NCBI GenBank assembly: GCA_001953115.1
Contig: LSSL01000671.1
Location: 1 to 31,091 of the forward strand
DNA from: Smittium mucronatum
Lineage: Eukaryota; Kickxellomycota; Harpellomycetes; Harpellales; Legeriomycetaceae
Reading direction: 5' to 3'
Length of the DNA: 31,091 nucleotides
Numbering within the stretch: position 1 is the first letter of the stretch; the number at the start of each line of letters is the position of its first letter. Made by a program: the position numbers and the translations under genes. Under the pieces are notes generated by a model that had not been told where the DNA came from, ran no database searches, and worked only from the letters and a program-made list of their open reading frames with translations. This document shows positions 21,882 through 31,091 of this stretch, one piece after another.

Positions 21882-22515
21882 TTTTATTTCTAATAAATAG
21901 CTAAATACCTTGTGCGATATATTTATATAACACTTGAAAACGCAAACTCATTATATTTTTAATTAGTAATCATGATCACTGTTGTTTCAATTTTGTTATA
22001 AGAGTGAAAAAAAAAAATTATAATTAATTATTTGGGAAAAAACTGTATCTATAGGTTGAGTGTATAATTTTATTTATGGAATTTAGTTTAGATTGGGTAC
22101 TTATTAATAATGATTAAATTTTATATGTAGATTGATTTCTACTGCTACTTTTATTTTTTTTACTTGCTCTTTACTTTATTTCAGAGTGAATTCAATTACT
22201 TAGTGTTTTTAGTGTTTTATTCTTTAGAAATTGCTATTTAAAATTCATTGGTCGCTTTATTTTATAAGTCTAAAAATAAAAGCAAGCATTTTTATTCTTG
22301 ATTATTTATACAATTTAGAAAATGTGGGATTTTACAGAAATAAAAAGTTTCTATAATACTGGATTATTGGTGTCTAATAAAAAAAATTGTTTTTTTATAT
22401 TTATTTCTGGATACAGTCACAATTTAATTACTTTTTTTTTAAAAAAAAGACAAATTTTTTATTTTAAATGAAGTTTATAATCCTTTAGATATCTTCGATG
22501 TGGAAAATAGGTGGA
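21882..22515. other. AT-rich intergenic DNA
   Basis: Long A/T runs and broken frames on both strands. No repeat partner seen inside the window. Confidence 0.4.
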
Positions 22516-22710
22516 GGGACTATTGGCCTATTTAAATTTCATCTACTGGTCATTTCACTTACTTTTTGACCACTTATAATAAAGTATTAAGACATGGACA
22601 CAAGCTTGTGTATTTTGGGAAAATTAACAATTTCTATTTGTGAAAAAATCTTATTTATTAAAAGTAATTGGCTGATCCAATAGGTGAAATTTCTGTAGGT
22701 CAATAGTCCC
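22516..22710 (+). mobile_element. MITE M1, full-length 195-bp copy
   Basis: The ends are inverted: left GGGACTATTGGCCTATTT at 22516, and the right end read on the other strand GGGACTATTGACCTACAG from 22710. The inverted match continues for about 34 bp (through TTTCATCTACTGG / TTTCACCTATTGG). The interior matches 391-548 in opposite orientation. It has no coding capacity, so it would depend on a transposase elsewhere. Target-site duplication is not obvious. Confidence 0.75.
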
Positions 22711-23359
22711 GGAACCGAAAAATGAAGTATCAAATGCAAGAAAAATGAAGATTTTTTTATTATTCTTTCATTTAAATGTTGCCATTCATATAATTTATAT
22801 TTTACATCGAATTTTGGCGCAAAGCCCATATATAATCAAAATAATGTCAACAAAATTTGATTTTTAATAAAAACGTATAAAAACTACACTTAAAAAAGGA
22901 CATAAAAAAAAGTAATTAGGAATAATGGATGCAAAATATAATGGATATAACAATTTCAATATTTAGAAGATTATATATAATATGTATCTCAAGGAATTTA
23001 TTTTTTTGTTTGATGAGCAAAAGAACAGTAATTTTATAATAGATTGATAAAAAATATGATAAAAGAATAAAATATGGTATATAATGAATAAGGAGGGGGG
23101 AACTTTCCTATGGTAAATTATGTAAGACTCGCGTAGGAATATAGAAGGTATTTCAGTAAACTAACGTCTTAAGGTTATTAAATACTCTTTTATATTTGAT
23201 CTTTTTGTTTTATCATTTATTGTCATTGTCAAGGCATAAATCCTAGTGAATCAAAAAAGATGTGACGCATAAATCCCAGTAATCTAAAAAGAAGTTTGTC
23301 ATAAAAAAACATATTTATGTATATATATATATATATATACCACAATTGGTTATTTAATT
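22711..23359. other. AT-rich intergenic DNA with small tandem repeats
   Basis: At about 23232-23300 a motif GCATAAATCCYAGT plus AATCWAAAAAGA occurs twice. A (TA)n microsatellite follows at about 23315-23339. No gene is supported; the minus frame at 22829-22587 merely overlaps MITE M1. Confidence 0.5.
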
Positions 23360-23540
23360 CAAACCATTCGGTCGCCAGTGGACCATTTCATGACATTTTC
23401 ATAACGAGCATTTTTTTTTCTTTGATTTCCTCTTTGGTATATAAACGTACTTTTGGATAAATATTTGAAATTGGCAAATATATTTATATAAATTTATCAA
23501 CTCGGAGTTATTAATACACATGGGGATGAAAAAATTAAGC
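23360..23540 (+). repeat. Dispersed repeat R2, copy 2
   Basis: Colinear with 2838-3030 and 23905-24095: CGGTCGCCAGTGG, CATGACATTTTCAT, GAAATTGGCAAATATATTTA and ACATGGGGATGAAA in the same order and orientation. Confidence 0.6.
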
Positions 23541-23756
23541 TGTGTAATTATTAATATACTATTGAGTATTTTAAAATACCAATTGCGGTATTTTTTGATG
23601 ATTCCAAGTACATCAGTCACAATATGTTCAATGGAATGGAATGGAAGTTTTCGGTCGTTTTATATCAAAATCGATATTAGTAGATTCAAAGTAATTTTAA
23701 TCCAATTTATTATTAAGCTTAAAATTTTTTTCCAAGAATTTTTGAGTAGAGGGGGG

Positions 23757-23777
23757 ATATATATATATATATATATA
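23757..23777. repeat. (AT)n microsatellite
   Basis: About ten uninterrupted AT dinucleotides lie just after a GGGGGG run, between R2 copies 2 and 3. Confidence 0.9.
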
Positions 23778-23904
23778 ACCTCATTTAATCTATACGCTGA
23801 TATTGACTATGAAAATTAGACAAAAATTAATTAGAATTTTTTAAATTTGTTTTTGCGTATTGTTTACCTTAATCAGAACTTTATAAACGTCATTTTAAAT
23901 CAAT

Positions 23905-24095
23905 TTCTAAACACTAACCGTTTTGTCGCCGGTGAGACATTTAGTCTAATTTTCGTGGCCAATATTTATCCACCTTGATTTTAAATTAAAAAATTAACAT
24001 TCTATCGGACTAATACTTGAAATTGGCAAATATTTTTTATAAATTCAGCAAATTGGAGTTCTTGAAATCCATGGAAACGAAAGGGTTAAAAAGAA
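23905..24095 (+). repeat. Dispersed repeat R2, copy 3
   Basis: Contains TTTGTCGCCGGTGAGACATTT, then CTAATTTTCGTGGCC, GAAATTGGCAAATATT and CCATGGAAACGAAAG, in the same order as the other two copies. It lies about 540 bp from copy 2, so the two could be a direct duplication. Confidence 0.6.
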
Positions 24096-25447
24096 AAATA
24101 TATAAAAATGTATTTTCTTAAAAAATAAGTATATTTTAGCATCCACATAATTAAAATATTATACTATTTGTTTTTTTCCTGCATCTTTAATTATTTAGGC
24201 ATTTATTTTATTCCAACTTTGAAAAAATATCCAACAATATTCCAACACCTTTTCATTTTAAATCGTAAGAAGAAATGTTCGTATTCGTATTAGAAAGCTC
24301 ATCTATCTTTTACTATTATAAATTGTTCATTCTAGGCTAAACTATAAATCGAAGGTGATTTATAAGTAAAAGAAATAATCTAACATTTACACAAGCTTTG
24401 AATAATATCTACAATCATTGGAGCTTAGGGCTATGTATGCTTCTTATTTGCTAAAAATTAGTTATATCTTATACAAAGTAGCTTTGAATAACAAATAAAT
24501 AACAGTATTTGGAAGCGAGATTATTTCTATTAGACTAATTTCTGAACAATTTTATCATTTTTAGCCCTAATAAAATAATAAACATGGAAAAGTTTCATAC
24601 AGTTGCACGATTTATATCTTTCTTTCAAATCATTTCAATGAAAATAATCCAAACATATGCCTTTCTTTAATGAAATTTGATTTGCCAAAATCATTTGTTT
24701 ATCATGAAATATACATTGCCATAAATAGTTGATTATGATTGGATATATATATTTTTTGTTTTGCTTATTTATACGTGCAGGCTGAAACAAATGTATAAAG
24801 TGAGGATGATCAATATTCACACCCTAGTTATTGGTATTTTAATACCCTCCCCTAAATTTATCTCCAAATGAAATCATCAATGAGTCCCTCACGATACAAA
24901 TAAAAACACTTGCAGGTACATCATGTGCTATTTTTTTTTAGATTATATCAACTCATAAACAGAGGTGATCGAACATAAAATGAAATAAGTGGAAGATCAT
25001 TTTATATATTTGTATTTTGGAATCTATGGCTATATGATAGACATAACATAAATTCATGCAGAGACGAATTTTATTATTTTTTAAATGATGTGAATCTGTA
25101 TGATAATCGATTCCATTGGATCACGGATCTAAAGCGCATTTTTGAATTTGAATTTCTGGTTGTTTCAAATATAATATCACACTTTCAGAAATCACTTATA
25201 CAAGACATTGATCTCAAAAGCTATGAAAAAATAATTTTTTTTTAAAATCCAAAAAAGAAAAATTAAACACATAACTTCCTTTCTATCTTCATATACATTT
25301 AAAATTTGCCTATAGCTTCAAAACAGAAATCATAACTTTTGAAATAAGGTGCCTTGAGGATATCTATTTAGTTTTTTTTTGGATTTTAGAGACTAGAAGG
25401 TGGGAAAATACCAGTTTTCATTTACTTTGAGAGGAGCTCGATAAAAA
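24096..25447. promoter_or_regulatory. Upstream region of the PAK-type kinase gene
   Basis: About 1.35 kb of AT-rich DNA precedes the kinase ATG. No gene, repeat or recognisable transcription-factor site can be supported. The last bases before the ATG are purine-rich (GATAAAAAATG), a favourable A at position -3. Confidence 0.35.
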
Positions 25448-27641
25448 ATGACATCAATAGTTAAGAGGGGGTCTTTAATAATAAAAGAATCTTGGATGTG
25501 GTCAAAAAGATGGTGCGTTCTTAGAAAAGACACTATAAGCTTCCACAAAAGCGAGAATAGCAGCGGCATTATTCTTATGATAGTACTTAAGGATGTAACA
25601 GGTATAAGTCGCTCGGATTTGAAAGATTATTGTATAGAGATTAGCACAAAAGATAAAGATTATTACATCCAGTGCAAAACAGATGATGATCTGTATTCCT
25701 GGTTAGACTTGATATATGAGGTAGGTGATCATAAATCAATAATTTTGTATATTTTTCTATATTATAATAGTTTAATATAGAAATCCAATATAAATTTTAT
25801 AGAACTGCCCTCTATTGAATGCTGTTTCCATGCCAACAGACTTTAGACACCAGGTTCACGTGGATTTTGATCCAACAAGTGGAATGTTCACAGTAAAGAA
25901 CAATCCCTATTATAAAATTTACCAGTTTTTTATCTTAATAATATGTATTAAATCCAGAAAGAAATTATATTTTTTGATATATATATTTATAGGGATTGCC
26001 TGAGCAATGGTCAAAACTTCTTCAAACGTCTAATATTACCAAGCAAGACTATGCGAAAAATCCACAAGCAGTTTTGGAAGTTCTAGAATTTTACATAAAT
26101 AACAACCTAGAAAACCAAGATGAGAATGAAAATAAATTTTATCAGTTCGAGAATGTGAATGATGTTAGCAATCATGGTTCTCCCTTAAATGGATCTTTTG
26201 AGAATTTGAACGACTTAGATGATCTGAAAGTAACTCATATTGAAGGACCAGAAGCTATATCTACATTGAACGAAGTAGAAGAATTAGAAAAAGATCTAAA
26301 ACATAAAATTCCAACTAAAAATGCTTTAAATGGGGAAACGAAAGATCCTGAAAATACAAAAGAAACTAAATCTTTAAATGAGATAAGCTCGGGATTAAAT
26401 GATGTTAAAATATCGAAAGGAGTAAAATCGGGTGCCCCTCAGATAAATATAATCAATGGTGAAAGAGAAAAAGGTGATACTGGTGACGATTACGAAGATG
26501 ACGACGAAAATGAAATCTCTTCAAAATTCCATAACAGCTCTCGAAAAGACAAAGCTCAGTCTCAAACCGAGACTTTGGCGGCTCTAACTGGAAATTCAGA
26601 AAATAGTGACTCTGGAAGCAAAAAAAAACGTTTGTCCAATAGACTTTCCACACTCTCAGAATCCGAAATAATGACCAAATTAAGTAAAGACCACATAATT
26701 AAAAACTAATTAAAATAAATGTTTAAATTTATTTAAATTTAGGAAACACCGTTTCTAAAGGAGATCCTAAGCAAATGTACAAGAAGCTTAAAAAAATAGG
26801 CCAAGGGTAAAATAATATATTTAATTTCCAACTCTTTGTTGCTAATTTTCATTTATTCAAATTTAGAGCTTCTGGGAGTGTTTACATGGCTAAATCTCTA
26901 GGCGATGATAACATAGTGGCTATTAAACAAATGGACCTAAAGAGCCAGCCAAGAAAGGAGCTTTTAGTCAATGAAATATTAGTAATGAAGGATCATCAAC
27001 ACCCTAATATTGTGAACTATATAAACTCATTTCTTATTGGTAACTCTGATCTGTGGGTAGTCATGGAATATATGAATGGGGGAGCTTTAACGGATGTTAT
27101 AGATAATAATAGTATGGAACAAGATGAAATCGCTACAGTAGCGCTGGAAGTTTGCAAAGGGCTTAACCATCTTCATCAACAAAGAATAATACACAGGGAT
27201 ATCAAATCCGACAACATCTTGTTAGGAGAAGATTGCTCCGTTAAAATTACAGATTTCGGGTTTTGTGCAAAACTTTCCGAACAAAAAAGTAAAAGAGCAA
27301 CAATGGTTGGAACTCCTTATTGGATGGCTCCCGAAGTTGTAAAACAGAAACCTTATGGTCCAAAAGTCGATGTATGGTCACTGGGTATAATGGTTATAGA
27401 AATGATAGAGTCTGAGCCTCCTTATCTTGACGAGGAGCCCCTTAAAGCGCTGTATTTGATTGCCACAAATGGCACACCTGCTCTCAAATCTCCTGAATTA
27501 TTGGGTCCAGAGATCAAGTTGTTTTTAGCTGAGTGCTTATGTGTAGATGTTGAAAATCGATCTACAATCAAAGATCTTATCGAACAACCCTTTTTAAAAA
27601 AGTTCTCGCGGTCTACTGATATATTACATCATTTATTATAA
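25448..27641 (+). CDS. CLA4: Cla4-type p21-activated protein kinase (630 aa, 5 exons)
   Basis: Exons 25448-25720, 25803-25892, 25993-26683, 26743-26806 and 26867-27641 join in frame (1893 nt); the four introns are 59-100 nt with GT...AG ends. Residues 1-91 are a PH domain ([11 protein letters not shown] ... SWLDLIYE) for phosphoinositide binding. Residues 100-124 are the CRIB motif for GTP-Cdc42/Rac ([17 protein letters not shown]), followed by the autoinhibitory region LPEQWSKLL. Residues 150-345 are acidic and low complexity. The kinase domain (about 367-625) has GQGASG at 371-376, catalytic Lys393, Glu409, HRD Asp484, DFG Asp502, activation-loop Thr518 and APE Glu529, all intact. The PH-CRIB-kinase order is that of fungal Cla4/Skm1/Shk2 kinases of polarity and septation; length is nearer fission-yeast Shk2 than budding-yeast Cla4. 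The CRIB Gly after HV is Asp112, an unusual change. Confidence 0.95.
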
Positions 27642-28129
27642 CAATTTTATTATTTTTGTAATTTTAATGATTCCATTTAATTTTAAAACTCCCGAAAATT
27701 ATTTGCTTATCGTATTTAAGAAATATCTAACTATAAAAAATTTGGTTTTTTGATTTTTTTGATTATTTCATAGTAACCTAATCCAATTGAACTGAACTTT
27801 AAATTCGATCATCCTTTTATTAACAGGGATATATGAACTAAAATTCTATATATTAATTAGTATCTAGAATTCTATTGAAAATTCATATCCGTGTATCTTG
27901 AAAACATATGTTGGTGATTAATACGCTATATACAAAGAGTGTAGATATTTTATATTCACAAAGATATTATAATAATTATATAAAATAGATTATGAATGAA
28001 AATAATATACGAATACATTGGAATTAGTTTTCACAATTTATTATAATTGCAATTAAATGCATGATACTTGTAAAATTTATTTCAACTTTAGTAACAAGAT
28101 TACAAAAATTTTACAGATTTCAAAACCAT
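27642..28129. terminator. 3' flank of the kinase gene
   Basis: T-rich sequence directly follows the TAA and would hold the 3' UTR and poly-A site; no exact AATAAA is near enough to call. No gene. Confidence 0.3.
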
Positions 28130-28870
28130 AGCTGGGGATTGTTTAGCCCTTTCCGGACCCAAAATTGTGTCCTGCCCCTATTTGCGAACATAATGCAATT
28201 ATAATTGGTTCAAAAATATGATCAGCCCAATGGTATACAAACAAAATCAAACTAATAATAACATTGAGCGAAAAGTGAAAGCCAATTTTTGCACCATTGC
28301 CCAAGAAAGGGTTACAGGGTTTTTCATTCCAATAGACCCTTTTTCTCATTTCAATAGACCCTTTTTTTCATTTCGATAGACCATTTTTTCTGGACCTGTG
28401 GGGTCATTCTTATAACCAATAATTCACTTTAGCTTATATGCATTGAAATATACTATTATTGGTTAAAATCCTATTTTTCTTAGGTATTATAAATTTTTTC
28501 TTTTTGATTATTATAAATAATTATTCAATCCAATGATAACGCTTTTTAAATTTTCATCGAAAAAATAACCCCGCAAATCTAAAAATAGGGTCTATTGGAA
28601 TGAAAAAAAGGTTCTATTGAAATGAGATAAAGGGTCTATTGCTATGAAAAACCCTGTAAGCCAGCCAGTTAAATATCTAATAGAATTCATGATCCTTTAA
28701 TCTTTTCAGGGCCCAAATATGTGCCTAACTAATATGTTCTTAATAACCATTTCAATATGCTAAATTTTTTAATCTATCCAATAATGTATACGCATTATTT
28801 TTTTAATGATACAATGAATAAAAAATGAAAGCTATTTTTGTACACTCGACCTTGAAAGAGTTAATGTCCA
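28130..28870. repeat. Diverged direct repeats flanking the 342-bp MITE
   Basis: About 28150-28312 and 28700-28870 align in the same orientation through GGACCCAAAATTGTG / GGGCCCAAATATGTG, then AATGGTATAC / AATGTATAC, then GTGAAAGCCAATTTTTG / ATGAAAGCTATTTTTG, and end with AAGAAAG / TTGAAAG. Identity looks low (about 60 percent), so this is a tentative old duplication into whose junction the MITE inserted. Confidence 0.4.
28315..28656. mobile_element. 342-bp MITE with TA target duplication
   Basis: The ends are CAGGGTTTTTCAT at 28315 and its exact complement finishing at 28656, flanked on both sides by TA (28313-28314, 28657-28658). This is the signature of Tc1/mariner/pogo-superfamily elements. 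Each arm contains three short tandem units of the type CATTTCAATAGACCCTTTTT, reading towards the centre, so arms of about 70 bp can pair. There is no coding capacity. Confidence 0.85.
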
Positions 28871-29349
28871 GAATTCTCATGTACTTCGATTTGAAAAGGA
28901 TAACAGATCCATTTTGCAACTAATAAAAAATAGCCAGTGTTTTTAAATTTAGTAGAAAATAATCCAAAATAGATTAAATACTGGTTATTAGACATGGGTC
29001 AACTAGTCCAATTAGCGATAAAAATTTAGCCAACATCGATAAGTATCCTCTGGTATATTAAGTATGGGAGAGTCTTAGTGAAGAGGTCATTTTATTGTGT
29101 ACAATTGTTTCTGCGAAAATTCCTTAACATTATTTTTTATAAATTAAAAGAGAAAATTATTGATGAACAAGAATTAAAGTTACACTATACGCCATTCAAT
29201 TTCTTAATTAGGACATTAAAAATTGAAAATTTCTTTTTATTTTGTACAATAGAAACGATTAAATTTAATCTTACAATTTTATTATATAAATTCAATTAAT
29301 TAATTATCCAGTAAAAGTGATATTCAACAAAATGATCTCAACTAATGAT
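28871..29349. other. AT-rich intergenic DNA
   Basis: A 73-codon plus frame at 29078-29299 is Phe/Leu/Ile/Lys-rich, as expected from AT-rich DNA, and has no family resemblance. I do not call it a gene. Confidence 0.4.
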
Positions 29350-29800
29350 TAGGGCATGATCAATTAATCATTTTTAGCTAAAACCAATTAATGATTAATC
29401 ATAAATAAATTTTGAAACAAATTAATAGTATTTGTACAATTTTCTGGTGTTCCATTGGCCTTTATTTCGATTCAAATTTATATAAACCATTATTATTTGA
29501 TAAAACTATAAGTGTATTTTCATCTATTGGTTTATAATCCTTGTGTTACAATTTTGCTTCTGTTTTACCGCTTAGGCGAAAAAGGTCTTAAATTGATAAA
29601 AAATATAAAATCATTTATGAGTAATACTATACTACTGGATGATTTTATTTTTATTACTAATTTTTTTATTCAAATATCTATTTTGTGTATTTAAATTATC
29701 GAATAGAAATTTGATTATAGTCTGATTAATCGCTTTCTAAAAATCAATTAATCATTAGTTGAAGGAAAAAATGATTAATCAATTAATAGGACAATCCCTA
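29350..29800. mobile_element. hAT-like MITE (tentative), 451 bp
   Basis: The left end TAGGGCATGATCAATTAATC and the right end, read inverted, TAGGGATTGTCC followed by TTGATTAATCATTTTT form diverged terminal inverted repeats with several AATTAATCATT modules. TAGGG starts are common in hAT elements. No 8-bp target duplication could be matched in the flanks, which lowers confidence. There is no transposase; the 60-codon frame inside is chance. Confidence 0.45.
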
Positions 29801-30160
29801 GTTACATATAATTAGTTTTATATTTTTAAAATATATGCCTGAAACTTTTAACTTGACTAAATTATAAACACCCCATAGCTAATAACAAATTAATTCATTC
29901 TATATAGATTAAGGTTATTTGTAATAATAATCTAAGACGCTTTCGTAGAGCAATTTTGCATTATATTGAATCATTGTTTGGACAAAAGGCGTGAAATTGA
30001 TATTCTTTTGATTCTTTTGACCTATAAAGGTTTATGGAAGTTAATCAAGCATAATATTATGGAAACAGAGTGACTATCTCTGGTTCAGATTATTGCGCAC
30101 ATTTAGTAGCTGAAAAAGATAATATTGAAACACGGTTGTAAAGGCTGGTTATTCAAGCGT
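29801..30160. other. Intergenic DNA without recognised content
   Basis: Short frames only. Some plus-strand stretches near 29970-30060 look weakly coding-like but cannot be joined to anything. Confidence 0.3.
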
Positions 30161-30329
30161 CGTGATTATTTTCAAAATTAATATGCGAAATGTTTCGTAC
30201 AAGAGAGCTTTTCTAAATGCGCTGGTAATGTTACATAATGTAAATTTAATTTCATCAGTACTTCAATTAAATCTATGTCGATCTGTAGCACGATTGGGTA
30301 GGAGCCTATATATATTAATACGGTTCAAA

Positions 30330-30710
30330 TTAGCTCTGCGATCAGATTTTCGATTGGTGACAGTTCGATTTTTGGATGGCATCCGTGTTGCCTGATGACT
30401 TGAACTAAAAAGTATAAGTGAATCACCAGCCTCATTTTAGCTTCTGGACTGTTCAACGCCCTCTCTCTTGCTTCTCTAAACAATTTTTTGTTTCAGGAAC
30501 CAATGGAAAGAGAGAAATAGCTTTTCTTATTTTCATCATTTAGATCACACCTTTATTATAAATTAATTATATGCTGGGTTCAATTTCAGACCCAACTGGC
30601 CCACTTCCAAAACATGGATAGCCGATTTAATAAAAAATCCATTCATTGCAAAAAAGTCCACCTGGGTATCTGGGAGCTCCAGATGGATAAAAAAATATTG
30701 TAAAAAAAAT
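30330..30710 (-). pseudogene. Tc1/mariner-like transposase remnant
   Basis: On the minus strand at about 30690-30565, two overlapping frames together give landmarks of the Tc1/mariner catalytic core. One reads DGAP then NEWI (compare DNAPxHxA...W). The other reads IHVLEVGQLGLKLNPAYN (compare IxVLEWPxxSPDLNPIEN). A frameshift lies between them. Further along, about 30385-30330, PKIELSPIENLIAELI resembles the SPDLNPIENLWxxLK motif. Order and spacing are partly disturbed by the direct repeat at 30463-30570. The N-terminal DNA-binding part is not visible. The fragment is inactive. A chance match is possible for the second motif alone. Confidence 0.5.
30463..30570 (+). repeat. 108-bp direct repeat, copy A
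   Basis: Matches 30714-30821 (offset 251) with about three substitutions, starting CTCTCTTGCTTCTCTAAAC and ending TATAAATTAATTAT. The 143 bp between the copies carries the transposase-like motif. The high identity means a recent event compared with surrounding decay. Confidence 0.95.
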
Positions 30711-30713
30711 GAA

Positions 30714-30821
30714 CTCTCTTGCTTCTCTAAACAATTTTTTGTTTCAGGGACCAATGGAAAGAGAGAAATAGTTTTTCTTATTCTCATCATTTAGATCACA
30801 CCTTTATTATAAATTAATTAT
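30714..30821 (+). repeat. 108-bp direct repeat, copy B
   Basis: Partner of 30463-30570. Differences seen: GGAACC/GGGACC, AGCTTTTC/AGTTTTTC and ATTTTCA/ATTCTCA. Two flanking direct copies could be short LTR-like ends or a segmental duplication; no primer-binding or TG...CA signature is visible. Confidence 0.95.
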
Positions 30822-30909
30822 TTTTGTGAAACATCAACCGAATAAAATTTATTGGTACCAAAATTATTCGATCATATTGATCATTAATTACGTAAAATAA
30901 ATTAGACCC

Positions 30910-31010
30910 AAGAAAAAAAAAATCCAAGTGCCAAGAATTTGGATCGGATTCGAATCCAAATTCGCAGATTCGTCGGTGTGTGAACCAATTACACTGCCAC
31001 ACCGTACCGC
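30910..31010 (-). ncRNA. Degenerate tRNA-like sequence or SINE head
   Basis: On the minus strand TGGCAGTGTAATTGG resembles a pol III A box, and about 40 nt later GGATTCGAATCC matches the B box. GTGT-AATTGGTTC-ACAC would form a D-arm. The acceptor stem cannot be closed, the anticodon arm does not pair, and the B-box region instead forms a 10-bp hairpin (GAATTTGGAT / ATCCAAATTC). It is therefore not a working tRNA; a tRNA-derived SINE head or pseudogene is more likely. Confidence 0.35.
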
Positions 31011-31091
31011 ATCCCGGATTAATACTATTAAAAAGCTATTCAGTGAAAAATTTCAAAAAAGTTAAGCCCAATTTTATGCCTGTAGGCCAAA

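Noticed and set aside
23232..23300. Short repeats that might suggest a CRISPR-like array
   Set aside because: Only two imperfect units, no regular spacers, eukaryotic setting.
26453..26653. 66-codon minus-strand frame inside the kinase gene
   Set aside because: Shadow of kinase exon 3, whose frame continues into the kinase domain.
29078..29299. 73-codon plus-strand frame
   Set aside because: Composition is that expected from AT-rich DNA; no motif, splice signal or homologue recognised.

Overview
The window is nuclear DNA of an AT-rich, intron-containing eukaryote, most likely an early-diverging (zygomycete-grade) fungus. The best evidence is a complete PH-CRIB-kinase gene of the fungal Cla4 type. 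Introns are short (about 58-113 bp), with GT...AG ends and often a CTAAY branch-like motif. The lineage below 'fungus' is inference; an AT-rich Kickxellomycotina/Harpellales-like genome would fit. There is no bacterial-style operon, CRISPR array or rRNA.

Layout. 1-3200: interspersed and foldback repeats. 3700-6600: unrecognised, decayed coding-like sequence on the minus strand. 7100-12863: a heavily mutated non-LTR retrotransposon (LINE) on the minus strand, with ORF1 (zinc-knuckle remnant), apurinic-type endonuclease, reverse transcriptase and C-terminal part all recognisable. 12948-14707: two apparently identical 747-bp blocks around a 266-base N gap, probably a contig-end overlap that was never merged. 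14770-14996: a 3' coding fragment resembling the end of a pogo/Tigger-like transposase. 15393-19890 (minus): a seven-exon gene of 1324 codons that I assembled across six introns, with three degenerate nucleoside-diphosphate-kinase-like domains and a very long Ser/Asp/Asn-rich tail. 20640-21085 (minus): a decayed FHA-domain gene. 21366-21881: second copy of the repeat at 1-383. 22500-24100: a MITE and two copies of a dispersed repeat. 25448-27641 (plus): the five-exon PAK-family kinase gene. 28130-31091: miniature transposons, a Tc1/mariner-like transposase remnant, direct repeats and a degenerate tRNA-like sequence.

Only two genes look intact: the Cla4-type kinase (Cdc42/Rac effector for polarity and septation) and the NDK-like pseudoenzyme candidate. 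The sequence does not link them functionally. Most of the rest is transposon-derived or unassigned AT-rich DNA. Percent identities, copy numbers genome-wide and family names need searches that could not be run here; exon joins were made by eye from frame continuity and splice signals.
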